64,000 nt of DNA, from assembly GCA_029204225.1 (NCBI GenBank), contig CM055092.1, positions 66,617,014 through 66,681,013 on the forward strand, read 5' to 3'. Both the position numbers and the translations under genes were made by a program. Every line of letters begins with the position of its first letter. Position 1 is the first letter of the stretch. Below the pieces are notes generated by a model, which had not been told where the DNA came from, made no database searches, and worked only from the letters and a program-made list of their open reading frames with translations. This stretch comes from Diphasiastrum complanatum. Lineage: Eukaryota; Streptophyta; Lycopodiopsida; Lycopodiales; Lycopodiaceae. Shown in pieces: positions 14,026 to 26,129 of this stretch.

Positions 14026-14680
14026 TGTGAAAAATACAGATCCTAAGTGGATCTAAACTCCAAGATCATTGGCTTGAATGCTTGCACTCCAAACTACATA
14101 AGCTAGGAATTGGCAACACATTCTATGCTACCTAGAATGCAAAGAACTTGATCAAAAAGCATTTATCACAAATGGAAACTTCCATAAACATCAAGTGCGG
14201 CCCAAAATAGCATTATACAGTCCATAATACATCAGCCTACCACTTTTGGAAAGCACCTAAGATCATACACAATAGCTTGAAGACAATACACACAACAATG
14301 CTCTCAATGGAGGAAGAAACAATGACAATGATCTATTGATCTCAATGAAGCATACAAAAGGTTTCTCCAACCTGTTCTCCACGACTTCCCTACTATTTAT
14401 GGATGAGGAAGATGACTCTCTCTCCTCTCTCTAGAAGGTACTTGACCCTAGATATTCCCTATATAGGAAAAATAGCTAAAAATGGCTTATATGACCAAAA
14501 TACATCAAAATGGTCTCATTTTGAAGGGTATGAAGTTTGACACTTCATCATACTGAAAAAATACAGTAAATAAAAACATTGTGGCCTGGTTCACACGTGT
14601 GAAACTCCAGAACCAAAACTATTTACAATTTTAGCCAATTTAGGCCTCAAACTAGCTAGGAAATGTTGACAATTTTCACA
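14026..14680 (-). repeat. Copia 3' LTR
   Basis: 655 bp, starting TGTGAAAAATAC and ending ATTTTCACA on the plus strand. It sits at the 3' end of the minus-strand element, next to a purine-rich GAAGAGGGAG tract (minus strand, about 14681-14692). Confidence 0.95.
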
Positions 14681-17600
14681 CTCCCTCTTCAACATTGGAT
14701 GCTAGTTTCAACATAGTCTTTGAGCACATTCCAAGATTAGATCTATGCATTAAATATAGGTCCTTTCCCAATGGTTTGGTGAAGATATCAGCCACACACT
14801 CCTTTGAAGAGACATGTTGAAGCTCCACCTCTTTGGCAATGACTTGATCTCTCACAAAATGGTGAGCAATCTCAATGTGCTTGCTCCTTGCATGAAAAAC
14901 AGGATTGCTTGCCAAGCTTTGGGCTGAAAGGTTATCACAAAGTATGATTGGAGTCTTCTATGGTTCCAGCAAGTGAAGATCCAATAACATCCTCTTGATC
15001 CAAAGAATCTCCTTGGTGCATGTTGTTAATGCCTTGTACTCGGCTTCGGTGGAAGATAGAGAGATAGTTGGTTGCTTCTTTGATAGCCATGAGACCACTC
15101 CATCTCCAAGATAGATTGAAAAGGCACTTGTTGACTTCCTATCCATTTGATCACCTGCAAAATCTGAATCTGAAAATCCACAAAGGTTAGGTGTAGTACC
15201 TCCATACAAGATGCCAAAATCTCTAGATCCCGAGATGTATCTAAGTACTCTCTTTCCTAGCTTCCAATGAGCCTCACTAGGATCTTGCATAAATTGACTT
15301 AGTTTACCAACCACAAAGCTTAGATCAGGTCTTGTGATGGTTAACCATATAAGAGATCCTATTAGCTTTCTATAGAGAGTAATGTCCTTGAAGGATCTTT
15401 CATTACTTCTTGTAGTTAGCTTTACATTTGATTCCATAGGAGTAGAAACAACTTTACAATCTTCCATATGAAACCTTTTTAGAATAGAGTTAACATACTT
15501 TTCTTGACATATGAATGTAGATTTAGAAGTTCTAATAATCTCTATTCCTAAGATATAATGAAGTTTACCAAGATCTTGAATTTCAAACTCTCTTTTGAGT
15601 GCCATCTTGATTTCATCTATATCTAGATTGTTACCACCACTTAAGATAATGTCATCAACATAGATCAAAAGTAAAGTGATATCATTTTCATTCAATCTAA
15701 AGTAGAGAGAATGATCATACTCACTCATAACAAAGTTTTGAGAAAGTAAGAAGGAATTGAGCTTAGCATACCAACTCCTTGGTGCTTGCTTTAGCCCATA
15801 CAAACTCTTTTGGAGATAGCACACATGATTAGGCTCATCATGTGAAACATAGCCCTCGGGTTGCTCCATGTAAATATCTTCTTCAAGATCACCATTCAAG
15901 AAGGCATTAGTAACATCCATTTGCCACATATCCCAATCATAAAGAGTTGCAAGAGAGATTAGGATTCGAATAGTTACCATCTTTGCCACGGGTGCAAAGG
16001 TCTCATCATAGTCAATACCATATTCTTGAGCATACCCCTTTGCCACCAACCTTGCCTTGTACTTGTTGATTGATCCATCTTGATTTGTCTTGATCTTGAA
16101 GATCCACTTACAACCAATTGCCTTCTTGTCCTTTGGAAGCTTTACCAACCTCCATGTGTTGCTTTTGATGAGTGCTTGATGCTCATGATCCATGGCTTGG
16201 ATCCATTCCTTCTTTTGAATTGCTTCACCTACACAAGTTGGTTCATCAAAAGAGGTAAGAAAAGCAAAGTTAGAGTTGTCCACCACTTGCTTTCCTTTTT
16301 CATCATAGGTTAGCCTTGATGGCTTAGCCCTTTGCCTTTGAGTCTTCCTTGAAGTTTGCTTTGGAGTGGCATCTCCATCTTCATCCAAGACATCTTGCAC
16401 ATCATGATGATTAGTAGGCACATCAACATCAACGTCAACAACATTGGAAACATTCTCTTCATGAAAGATGACATCCCTACTTATGACAACTTTCTTTGTA
16501 GAAGGAATGTACACTTTGTAAGCCTTGCTTACTTCACTATAGCCAACAAACACACCCTTCTTTGATGAAGGATCTTCTTTAGTTCTATCATCAAGTGTGA
16601 TATTGACAAAACATGTACATCCAAAGATCCTACAATGCTTGACACTCGGCCTTCTACCATAAAGAACCTCATGAGGAGTTTTACCATCCAAGGAAGCACT
16701 TGTCCATCTATTACATAGATAGTTAGCACATGCTAAAGCTTCCCCCCAAAAAGACTTAGCAAGATTAGCATGTAGTCTCATTGCCTTGGCACATTCACAA
16801 AGGGTTCTATTCTTCCTCTCGGCCACTCCATTCTGTTGTGGAGTCCTAGGACTAGACATCTCCCTCTTAATCCCATGTGCTATACAAAAGTCTTTGAACC
16901 TATTTGAGGTGTATTCCCCTCCATTATCAGATCTTAAGCATTTGATCTTTGTATTGAATTGGTTTTCCATTTCATTCTTGAACTTGACAAATGCAGCAAA
17001 CACTTCATCCTTACTTTTAAGAAGATAGATCCAAGTATACCTACTAAAGTCATCAATGAAAGTTGCATACATCTTTGCCCCACCATTGCTAGTTGTACTA
17101 GAAGAATGAATATCAGAATGCACAAGTTGAAAAGCTTCTTTAGATCTAGAAGTAGATCTAGAATAAGCAAGTCTATGAGATTTGGACAAGGCACAATGTT
17201 CACAAACACTATTGTTTGCAACAAGACTTTTAGGGAGACCAAGAACAAGCTCTTTCTTTGCCATTACCTCCAAAGATTTGAAGTTGGGATGGCCCAACCT
17301 CTTGTGCCAAACTTCTTGGTTTGTCAATTGCTCCCTAGCCATACATCCTTCATGATTAGAGATCACACATGCATCAAGCTTGAAAAGTTTACCATGCCTC
17401 CTACCTTGAGCAATCAAGGATCCACATTTATTTATCAAACATGCATCTCCAATGAACTCCACATCAAGTCCTTTGTCAATCATTTGACTTACACTAAGCA
17501 AATTCTTAGTGATTGAAGGAATGTACAAAACATTTTCAAGATTTGCTTTCCTATTTGTTGAAAGGGAAATAGGAATAGTGCCTATGCCTTTGATGTCACA

Positions 17601-18629
17601 TTGACCATCATTTGCAGTGTAGATGATGTTACCTTCTCCCTCATAAGACAATAAGGATGTAAAGTATTCCTTATGTCTTGTCATGTGAGATGAGGCTCCA
17701 CTATCAATCCACCAAGGATCATTATCATCTATGTTGGCTAACAAACTTGAAGTCATAACAAGTGATTCACATGTGTTATGTTCTTCCTCATATATTGTAA
17801 GATTTCCTTGCCTCTCTCCTTGCTCTCTTTTCTTCTTATAACATTCATTTGCAAAATGACCTTTTATCCCACAATAAAAGCACTTGAACTTTGACTTATT
17901 GTTCTTAGTAGAAGAGGAAGAGGAAGAGTGATCATCATGATCAAAGTTACCACCTTTGTACCATTTCCCTTTGCCTTTACCTTTGCCCTTGAATTTGCCT
18001 TTTGTGAAGAAAGCCTCTTCACCTCCACCTTGCAAGGATGCACCATCAAGCTTTGATTGCAACCTATGTTCTTCAGCCAATAAGATTTCTTGCAAGTCAA
18101 CCACACTTGGCAAGACTCTTTGAATGGAAAAACTTTGCACAAGGTTAGCATGTTCATTTAGCAAACCATTCAACATAACTTGGACTATTTCACCATCTTT
18201 TATGTTCTCATCAATGCATGCTAAATCATCACTTAGGGACTTAACTCTCAAGATAAATGAATGAGCACTTTCACCCTCTCTTTGCCTACTAGAAAATATT
18301 TGTCTCCTTAGGGTCAATACCCTAGATGTGGACTTTGATTCAAAGAGCTTCTTTAAGGCATTCCATGCCTCACTTGCACTTTGACACTTTCCAACTTCCT
18401 TAAGAAGTTCATTTGTAACATTCATTTTAATGATATGAAGAGCCCTTTTGGCCTTCTTATCAAACCTTTGTTGCTCTTGAAGTGTGAGAGGTCTCTCTTC
18501 AATTTCTGCAACTATGTCCATGAGTTCATTCAACTCAAGTAAGGACTCCATCCTCACTTTCCAAGTAGAGTAGTTTGATGAACTCAACCTTTCACTAGAC
18601 TCTAGCATGATCCCACCATTGGAAGCCAT
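14676..18629 (-). CDS. Copia Gag-Pol polyprotein with one in-frame amber stop
   Basis: One frame from ATG at 18629. Order: Gag/UBN2 region (residues about 10-200); lysine/glycine-rich stretch; CCHC knuckle CFYCGIKGHFANEC (about 249-262); aspartic protease WWIDSGASSHM (D309); integrase HKRLGHPNF with core DNGGEY and TPQQNG; reverse transcriptase ([23 protein letters not shown] at 990-993); RNase H (SDSDFAGD, SSTEAEY). A TAG at 14958-14960 falls after HLLEP, and the same frame continues to 14676 with the RNase H tail (SKHIEIAHHFV, DIFTKPLG). The intact part is 1223 residues and about 93 more lie beyond the stop. All catalytic motifs before the stop are present. Whether the tail is needed, or the stop is read through, cannot be told here. 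Confidence 0.95.
14681..14692 (-). other. Copia polypurine tract
   Basis: The minus strand reads GAAGAGGGAG immediately before the 3' LTR, the expected plus-strand DNA synthesis primer. It overlaps the last codons of the polyprotein. Confidence 0.7.
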
Positions 18630-19789
18630 GATTCTAATGTTTCTTCAACTTTTAGGTTCTGTCCTAAAGCACTTAGCACTCACTTTTCTCTCAACAAATG
18701 ATAGATAAAGAGATCTATGAAGATTTAGGACCCTAAAACACTTCTATCTTGAACCTAGATGGTTTCCAAGCATAGAAAGGAAGATTGAAACACATGCAAC
18801 ACTTTGCACACACTAAGAATGGATTACAAAATCAAACCAACCTGAACACACTCTTGCTTAAGCTCTCAAACTTTCCAACAAGTGACCAAATCAAGTTATG
18901 GTGTGAAGAGTTACTTGCATTCTTAGAAAATACCCAAAACTAGGATGCCAAGATTACCTAGTAATGAACAAACTTGATCAACATATGATCAACACACTAA
19001 GATATTGATTCAACCTGTAAAACAACATGTAAACCACACTTCTAAAAGTTTATAAACTCCAGCAAGTGATAAATACAAGATTTAGAGGTGAATGAATGAG
19101 CACACTTAGTGAATCACAAGACTAGCTTCACTATCTTGTCAAATCTTGGTGTTTAGATGTAGATCTAAGATCACTTCACATGAGAATGTTCCTCAACCTG
19201 TTAAGAACCTGAAAACACACTTGCATAATGGTTAACACCTTCCAGCAAATGCTCCAATCAAATTACATAAGGAGAGTTACTTACATGCTCAACAAAGTAC
19301 ACCAAAATTTATGCCAAAATTGATGACAATCTTTACAATATGCTCTTCACAATGGAGCTTACAATATGTTCACCCAAAAAAGGGGATCTTTCATCCAAAT
19401 GGGAGCTTTGCTCAGCCTTTAGGAGAATTACAACTCACTCAAAAGAGCATTTGTCATCCACTTAAGGAGAAGTTTCATCCACTTAAGGAGAGTGTTCATC
19501 CAAGAATGGAGATTGTCAACAATAGGATTGAAAAGAACATTGTTAGTATTGAATATGCACAAGCCTCACAATCACAAATGATTAGGTGTTATGATCTGAT
19601 CCAAAATAGTTTCTTTTCAGCCTCTGATCTTCAATAGACCTGAAATATGCTTTTGATCCACAAGTTCAACTCACAAAACAAAGGTTAGTAAGATTTGATC
19701 AACAAAGCAATGCAAAATCATGCTAGAACTTGATCAAACATCCAAATATCACCAAAAATGGAATACTTACTGTAAATAGAAGCCAACCA
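18630..19789 (-). other. Long untranslated leader of the copia element
   Basis: About 1.16 kb between the primer-binding site and the Gag start, unusually long for copia. No coding domain was seen. Short repeated motifs built on CATCCACTTAAGGAG occur near 19380-19510. An antisense open frame at 19311-19637 looks accidental. Confidence 0.6.
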
Positions 19790-19801
19790 GCTCTGATACC
19801 A
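19790..19801 (-). other. Copia primer-binding site (initiator tRNA-Met)
   Basis: The minus strand reads TGGTATCAGAGC directly after the 5' LTR, the standard copia site complementary to the 3' end of initiator tRNA-Met. Confidence 0.9.
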
Positions 19802-20456
19802 TGTGAAAAATACAGATCCTAAGTGGATCTAAACTCCAAGATCATTGGCTTGAATGCTTGCACTCCAAACTACATAAGCTAGGAATTGGCAACACATTCT
19901 ATGCTACCTAGAATGCAAAGAACTTGATCAAAAAGCATTTATCACAAATGGAAACTTCCATAAACATCAAGTGCGGCCCAAAATAGCATTATACAGTCCA
20001 TAATACATCAGCCTACCACTTTTGGAAAGCACCTAAGATCATACACAATAGCTTGAAGACAATACACACAACAATGCTCTCAATGGAGGAAGAAACAATG
20101 ACAATGATCTATTGATCTCAATGAAGCATACAAAAGGTTTCTCCAACCTGTTCTCCACGACTTCCCTACTATTTATGGATGAGGAAGATGACTCTCTCTC
20201 CTCTCTCTAGAAGGTACTTGACCCTAGATATTCCCTATATAGGAAAAATAGCTAAAAATGGCTTATATGACCAAAATACATCAAAATGGTCTCATTTTGA
20301 AGGGTATGAAGTTTGACACTTCATCATACTGAAAAAATACAGTAAATAAAAACATTGTGGCCTGGTTCACACGTGTGAACCTCCAGAACCAAAACTATTT
20401 ACAATTTTAGCCAATTTAGGCCTCAAACTAGCTAGGAAATGTTGACAATTTTCACA
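19802..20456 (-). repeat. Copia 5' LTR
   Basis: 655 bp, the same length as the left LTR and differing from it at one position by eye. It would carry the promoter for minus-strand transcription of the element. Confidence 0.95.
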
Positions 20457-20465
20457 CATACTTCT

Positions 20466-21117
20466 GAAGTTGTGATCAAGTAGGACAGACCTCAAACTAT
20501 TGAATTTGGTCTGAATATGATAGACATCATTGCATGCACCGAGGATTTCCACTCGCTTCCTTGTGTCATGACACGTAGACCTCACCGAATCCCAACATGG
20601 TATCAGAGTTGTAATATCTACTTTGTGATTCTTTTGAAGTGGACTTAGAGCTTACATTATTAGAACGATTGTTTTGATAAAGAGCAAAAATTTGTTGTAA
20701 TTATTTCCAGTCATATAATCTACTATCTACATACACTCATCCTAAACTTTCAAATGGATTCGCAATCACAGTCTATTCTAATGGTAGAGAAACTCGATGG
20801 TTCGAATTACCATCTATGGAAATTCAAGATGAGAGTAGTACCGGTGGCCAAGGAGCTTTAGAAAATAGTTGTTGAAACCGAACTACTTTCTAGTGTCGAT
20901 GAGCAAGGCATTTCCACATGGAAGCTCAAAGATGGCAAAGCATTTGCCTTGATTACCCTTAGCATCTCCGACATACAGATTGGCCACATCAGACTAGCCC
21001 AATCTTCGAAAGAGGCTTGGGATATATTGAATACATTATACTAAGTGAGGGATGTCACTTAAAAGTTGCATGTGAGGAGAAACTTCTTCTCACTTAGAAT
21101 GTCAGAAAGTGATTATG
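20466..21117 (+). mobile_element. Copia family B fragment: LTR tail, primer site and gag
   Basis: The LTR tail (20466-20597) ends AATCCCAACA and is followed by primer-binding site TGGTATCAGAG at 20598. A gag begins at about 20755 (MDSQSQS, DGSNYHLWKFKMR) and reads to 21117 with stops after KEL, after NTLY and after VRDVT. The same family lies at 32172-34095 on the minus strand. The fragment ends abruptly in DYVQ, where unrelated sequence begins. Confidence 0.8.
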
Positions 21118-22330
21118 TTCAGAATTGTTGAGGAATCGTATGTGCCAAAGCCAAACGTGTCATTAATCAGACACACATATGATTTTTGTGATTATGTTAA
21201 GGCGTCCAACGAAACAGAGCGATGCGTAGCTAATATTGATGATATTAGCGTTCAACACCAGTTTAAAATCAAATGTAGCGAATCAGACATTATATTATTA
21301 TGGGGCAAACTATTTTCAAATTCACTTTTGTGGCTACCTCTTGAAGGAGTTCGATTTTTGCTTAACATTCCATCAACTTAAATCAAGCTTGTTGTGTTGT
21401 CTCCCTTGAAGTCCTTGCTAGAAGAACAAAAGGCGCAAAGAGAACATCGTGAGATTGATCCATTTGCCTCATTAAAATTTTGGAATCAAGTATTCAAGCA
21501 GCTTATCATTTTTTTGATGAGTTTGATCAGCATTTGTGGATGGACTTTTTCGAGGAACAAAAAATCAGTATGCTCAATCTCGAACATACATCAACAACTG
21601 ATGAATTTCATTGGCCTCATAAATTAGGAACATCAACTACGACTATCGAACCTTCAGATCTTCCTCGAGATAATGATTTCCTGCAGGTTGTGCAAGGTGA
21701 GGAACGTGAAATTTATGTGGGCTCAAGGAAGAATAGACAAAGAGTAAAAGCTGCAAAAATGAAATGGCGCAGTGATTTGAATGAAATCCAAATTGGAAGC
21801 CTTGTTGCACTCTAGCTTCAGAAAACAATGAAGGACATTCATTTTGGATTGCCAAAGTACTTGGTTTTATTTAAAATAGCAATCAAACAAAAGTACTACG
21901 TGTCCGTTGGTTGCGCACCACTTCAACGAATGCTTTTTTGGGAAGGTACGAACTCGAAATGTTGCAAGTAGATCCAAAGGGCAAGAGAAAGAGATTGCCA
22001 AAAAATCAACCAAGAGTTGACGATTTGAATCTACAGGATGTAGATGTTTTGGCATTTAATTTTGAATTAAAAATGACCAATCATCTATGAAAGTCAACAA
22101 TATCTATATTGAAAGAACGACTTGGATTACTTGAAAAACCATCATCCTCCACTCGTCATCAACAGAGAAAAGCTAATTTACAAGGTTTTTTGTCAACATT
22201 AGACGCGGATTCTGAGGAAGACATGCCAGTTGACTCTGATGAAGAAGACGGGTCTTCCACTTCACAGCTGAAAACAAGAGTGTTGAGAATATGTCAACTT
22301 TTGAATTGAGAGGCATCAGTGAAAATTCCT
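21118..22330 (+). pseudogene. Unrecognised protein-coding remnant
   Basis: Several consecutive plus-strand frames look like pieces of one protein split by frameshifts: 21118-21381 (KCSESDIILLWGKLF), 21480-21815 (ending KWRSDLNEIQIGSLVAL), a shifted stretch reading FWIAKVLGF and VLRVRWLR, then GKRKRLPKNQPRVDDLNLQ, and 22109-22309 with an acidic end (DSEEDMPVDSDEEDG). The middle part is vaguely like a chromatin-reader module, but I do not recognise the family. It is fused directly to the copia gag at 21117, so it may be transduced or simply rearranged sequence. Confidence 0.4.
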
Positions 22331-22658
22331 TAGAAAATGTACTTTAAAAAAAAGAATGTGCAAATATAATTATTTTGTATTTCAATGGGATTTCGAGTTT
22401 CAAAAATCATTTGTTCTCTTGAATTGTTATTTCATTTGTAATTATGATGGTTTTATGAATTTTGCAACACAAAACTTGTAGTTCTTTATTTAAAATATGT
22501 ATTTTTTGGCTTTTTTTTAAAAACAAAATTTAGAGATTTATTGAAAAAATCCATGATTATGGCCTTAAACTAGGACTATTAAAAAACACCAAAAAACATT
22601 ACTCTTTTTTAGGTCAAAGTCCCAAAACAAATGTCATCGTGTTTTTTGAACTAGTCTC
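22331..22658. other. AT-rich stretch, nothing recognised
   Basis: No coding signal or repeat structure was seen between the remnant gene and the MITE. Confidence 0.5.
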
Positions 22659-22917
22659 GGGCTAAAAGCATGGTTTGGTGGTACAAAAAATAAACCCATT
22701 TTTTATTATGCCTTTTGGTAGTACATTTCACTTTTTGGGGATTTGGTAGATGCTACCCATGAGTTTATGCAATGAAGGGCCTACCCTCTTGGAGTATTGG
22801 GCGGTAAGTGGTGGGCCTACTCTCTCTCCTCCAATAAAAAACATAAATGTATTTCTACCCAAAAAAGGTAGTGTCCCTGACAGTCCATGTTGTACCACCA
22901 AACCATGCTTTTAGCCC
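22659..22917. mobile_element. MITE with 28-bp perfect terminal inverted repeats
   Basis: A 259-bp element begins GGGCTAAAAGCATGG and ends with the exact reverse complement; the match is 28 bp long. There is no coding capacity. The termini are hAT- or Harbinger-like in style, but I see no convincing target duplication, so the superfamily is open. It lies at the boundary of the 3' flank of D3. Confidence 0.85.
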
Positions 22918-22919
22918 TT

Positions 22920-23828
22920 GGAATTTTTAAAATTTATTGATATAGAACATGAAGATTAGGTATAATATATTGTGTATAGGTTTGGCTCAAATGAATCCAT
23001 TAGGAATTTCAAGAATGATTTTAAGCAATGATTTTCAAGCTAACAAGCTCTAGACAAGTTTGATGTACATCTTCATGATTAGTCCTTGAAGTTTTTTTCC
23101 TGAATATCACTTTCTTTGTGTGCAAGTAGAGTTAGATTGCCATTCTCAAGGTGAAAAAAGATATGATCATAAATCACATTCATTGCAGAATAATGTTACA
23201 TAAGTTCAAATACTATGAAAGCCTTTGTCAATACAAGTAAGTGCCTTGTGATGCTATTTATTTAGCTACCATTAGCCAATAGCCCTTGTAACTCAGTACT
23301 TTAGCATTTAAAAAAGAAAAATTTATTGCATCATTTCTTTCACATCACTTGTGTAGAACTAGCATTCTTACATCTAAAATATCCAAGAGGTTGAAGTTTG
23401 CAAATCTGTAATTAAAAAAAAAAATCACAATTAGTACAAAAAAATTATGTGATTACATTATGATGAATTTTGGATGCATTTTTTTTTTTTTTGTAATGTG
23501 CAATATTTTATGCGTCTTTACATTTGGCTATCTCTTATATTGTCCAGTATGATTGTGTTGCACTATTTTAAACCACAAGAGAGCTTCATATAAAAAGTAA
23601 AACCTAAACCATGTATAGGTATTCTAACAGTTGGAAGTTTTAATTCGAGATTGAGAAAAAATGAAAATTTTCTTCTCTAAAGCACAAACTATAGTAAGAA
23701 ACTTGATTATCTAAAACTAGAATTTGAGGCAATATGGCTTTAATACAATAAGTTTAATAATTGAATAGGAAAATTCGATGTTCTCACCAGTAATTTTTTG
23801 TTTCACCTTTGATGCTTAAAGGATGTTA
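22920..23828. other. 3' flank of desaturase copy D3
   Basis: Matches 35990-36890 downstream of D2 in the same orientation, with moderate divergence. No gene is seen in it. Confidence 0.6.
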
Positions 23829-25213
23829 TCAACCAGCTAGTCTAAGATTTATATCCTTCAATCTAGCTTGTTTCAAGTGTGTAAAATGGTCTTTGACTCC
23901 CGCCAAAAACTATAAGGGAAAACCGAATTGAAGGTCATCTAGGTATTTGTTCAAATTGCAAGACACAAGAAACATACTTGAACTTAATAGTTGATTTAAA
24001 GTTGTACATGTAGACGAATAAATTGAAGCATGAAAAATCATACACTTATACATAATTTGATGATTGAGCAATAATTTCTAGCTGTGTTTTTTTTATGAAC
24101 CCTTCATTAAAACCACAATCTCATACTGAAGCATGACGTTTGTATGGAATATTGAACTCTTTGCAAGTGGCCTCCACAATGGGTTGAATACTTGGGTAGT
24201 GCATGTGACACACTCCTGGAAATAGCTGATGTTCAATCTGCATAAAAAATGTGAACCTTATTATCATACTTTTGTATAGTTTCATGCTAAAACTTGCAAA
24301 CATTAGATGCACTCACATGCTAAAAAAAATTAGAATCTTCCTTTATGTAATTATAGACCCATGACTTATTTAAGTACTTTAAGCTCTTATTTTAATCAAA
24401 TTCTTCTTTGAAAATGCTAATAAATACATAATCTTCTAGCTAGATCAAGATGTTCATAGATTTGTAGTTTTGTAAAGATAGTTGAAGAAAGACTACTTCA
24501 GAATGAACTTGATTTCAACCAACAAGGCAAGTTGAATATAAATGTTATCCTAAGGTTAAAGATGAGTTTGTATAGATGCTTCTATGTATCAGTATATAAA
24601 TGTATGCATATATAGAATATGCAAATGCCAACTTGTTCATAAGAGGCTGCCTTAAGCCTATGACAAGTGTAGGCGTCATGCTACATCTAGATATTCTCAA
24701 AAGAGACATACAAGCTTGTATGGGAATCTATAAGCCACATGCTAACTAATGTGAACAATCTATCTTTTGGACAAGTGCCAATCTCAAGGTCTTCTTTGTA
24801 TAACATAGAAATTGGGTCTTCCTCCACATTTTCATCGACTCACTAATAAAAGAGGTGTGATAAAAAATATAGGAAATTTGAATGAGCTTGCTTTCTGAAA
24901 AATTAGTTAATCTAGTATTCCTAATGCATTAGAGGATACACAAAGATGAACACAAATATTCAAATCTTATAGTGAACTACCTTCAGTATGCAAATTCAAT
25001 ATGAATTAGTTAGACAAGCGTTCTCACCTTCACTATGCAAATTCAATATGAATTAGTTACACGATTGTTCTCAATGTTGATCATGAGCAAAAGAAATTTC
25101 TATAGACAAAATTTATAGTCAATATTACTAATAATGTAATGATTATTTGGAAGTCTGAGAGAGAGAGAGAAGCTAGAGACAAAGGGGAGGAGGGGGGGAG
25201 AAAGAGATACCTA

Positions 25214-25271
<58 letters not shown>

Positions 25272-26127
25272 AGATGAGATGTTTCTTAGAAATAACATAT
25301 ATATATATATGTGTGGGGTAAGCCTAATCATGCTCTGGACCGTTCAAAGGATGAAAGAAGCTAGCAACCTAGATGTAATCGTTTATAGGTGAAAAAGATA
25401 TATACTTATGACAATAACATATGCTATAATTCATATTTCTCACATGCCACCTTAATCATTATGTTTTGATGAGTATGTTAAATTCAAATCAACTCTCCAA
25501 ATGTGTACCTTTCACGGGTCAAAATCATTTTTTCATAAAAGAACATGAATACTTTCAATGCTCCAACTTTTTAATATCATATAACACAAAATTGGCACAA
25601 CTGATATCCAAAGATCCAAAACTTACTTGGTAAATAAGTCCTCCGGATAGATGCAACCACAAGGTCGAACCTGTGGTGTAGTTTGTTGAGGCACATACCT
25701 AGAAAACAATAATATAGTAGATTGTTATGAGAGAAATGATGAGTCATTGAGACTGAATGTGGTTTCTTTCCATACTTTATTTACAAACTGCAAGCAATCT
25801 TCAAATTGAAAATTGTATGACCATTTGCTTTTCAATGAGGCATACTAGTGATATGGGATGTATTAGGACACGTGATCAATATACATTTTAGAGAACAAAG
25901 AGTTATACTAACTAAATGAATCCTATGCATGTTTTCTAGTTTTTAAATAATAATACAATATAAAAGGAGATATGAGTTTTCTCTATAATGAAGATGAAAA
26001 TAATGTATGGAATTTTTTTTCTTTCTTGTGGACCCATTTTGTAACTTTTAGACACAACATATAAATCTTAAGTAACTCACATGGTCAAGCCTCTCTTGAA
26101 GTAGAGTTCCCGTGTATGAATAAATTT
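23829..26127 (-). pseudogene. Desaturase copy D3, 3' part (exons 11-13)
   Basis: Minus-strand continuation of the gene whose exons 1-10 lie at 48292-51165. Exon 11: 25627-25698, with intact GT/AG and reading HLSGGLIYQ (D1 and D2 have HLCGG). Exon 12: 24127-24237; His box III reads QIEHQLFPG, a CAC to CAG change replacing the last histidine, which is normally an iron ligand. Exon 13: 23829-23909, open and ending LRLAG then TGA. The intron between exons 11 and 12 carries an extra block at about 24800-25415 with a TA microsatellite. The intron 10 remnant ends at 26127, where the foreign block begins. Confidence 0.85.
25217..25268. repeat. (TA)n microsatellite
   Basis: About 26 AT units inside an intron of D3, preceded by a GA-rich stretch. 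It is absent from the same intron in D1 and D2. Confidence 0.95.
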
Positions 26128-26129
26128 GT

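Larger units (their letters stand above)
14026..20456 (-). mobile_element. Nearly intact Ty1/copia LTR retrotransposon
   Basis: The element is 6431 bp on the minus strand, flanked by the 5-bp target duplication CATAC (14021-14025 and 20457-20461). Both LTRs are 655 bp, TG...CA bounded, and I found a single mismatch between them (GAAACTCC versus GAACCTCC). The primer-binding site abuts the right LTR and the polypurine tract abuts the left LTR. One polyprotein frame runs nearly the whole length with a single nonsense codon. It is clearly the youngest insertion in the window. Confidence 0.95.

Noticed and set aside
16959-17516. 185-codon plus-strand frame inside the copia element
   Set aside because: It is the antisense shadow of the integrase/protease region of the minus-strand polyprotein.
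19311-19637. 108-codon plus-strand frame in the copia leader
   Set aside because: Antisense to the element, with no recognisable domain; the repeated HP motifs come from short DNA repeats.
25139-25321. 60-codon frame with Tyr-Ile repeats
   Set aside because: It is a translation of the (TA)n microsatellite within an intron of D3.
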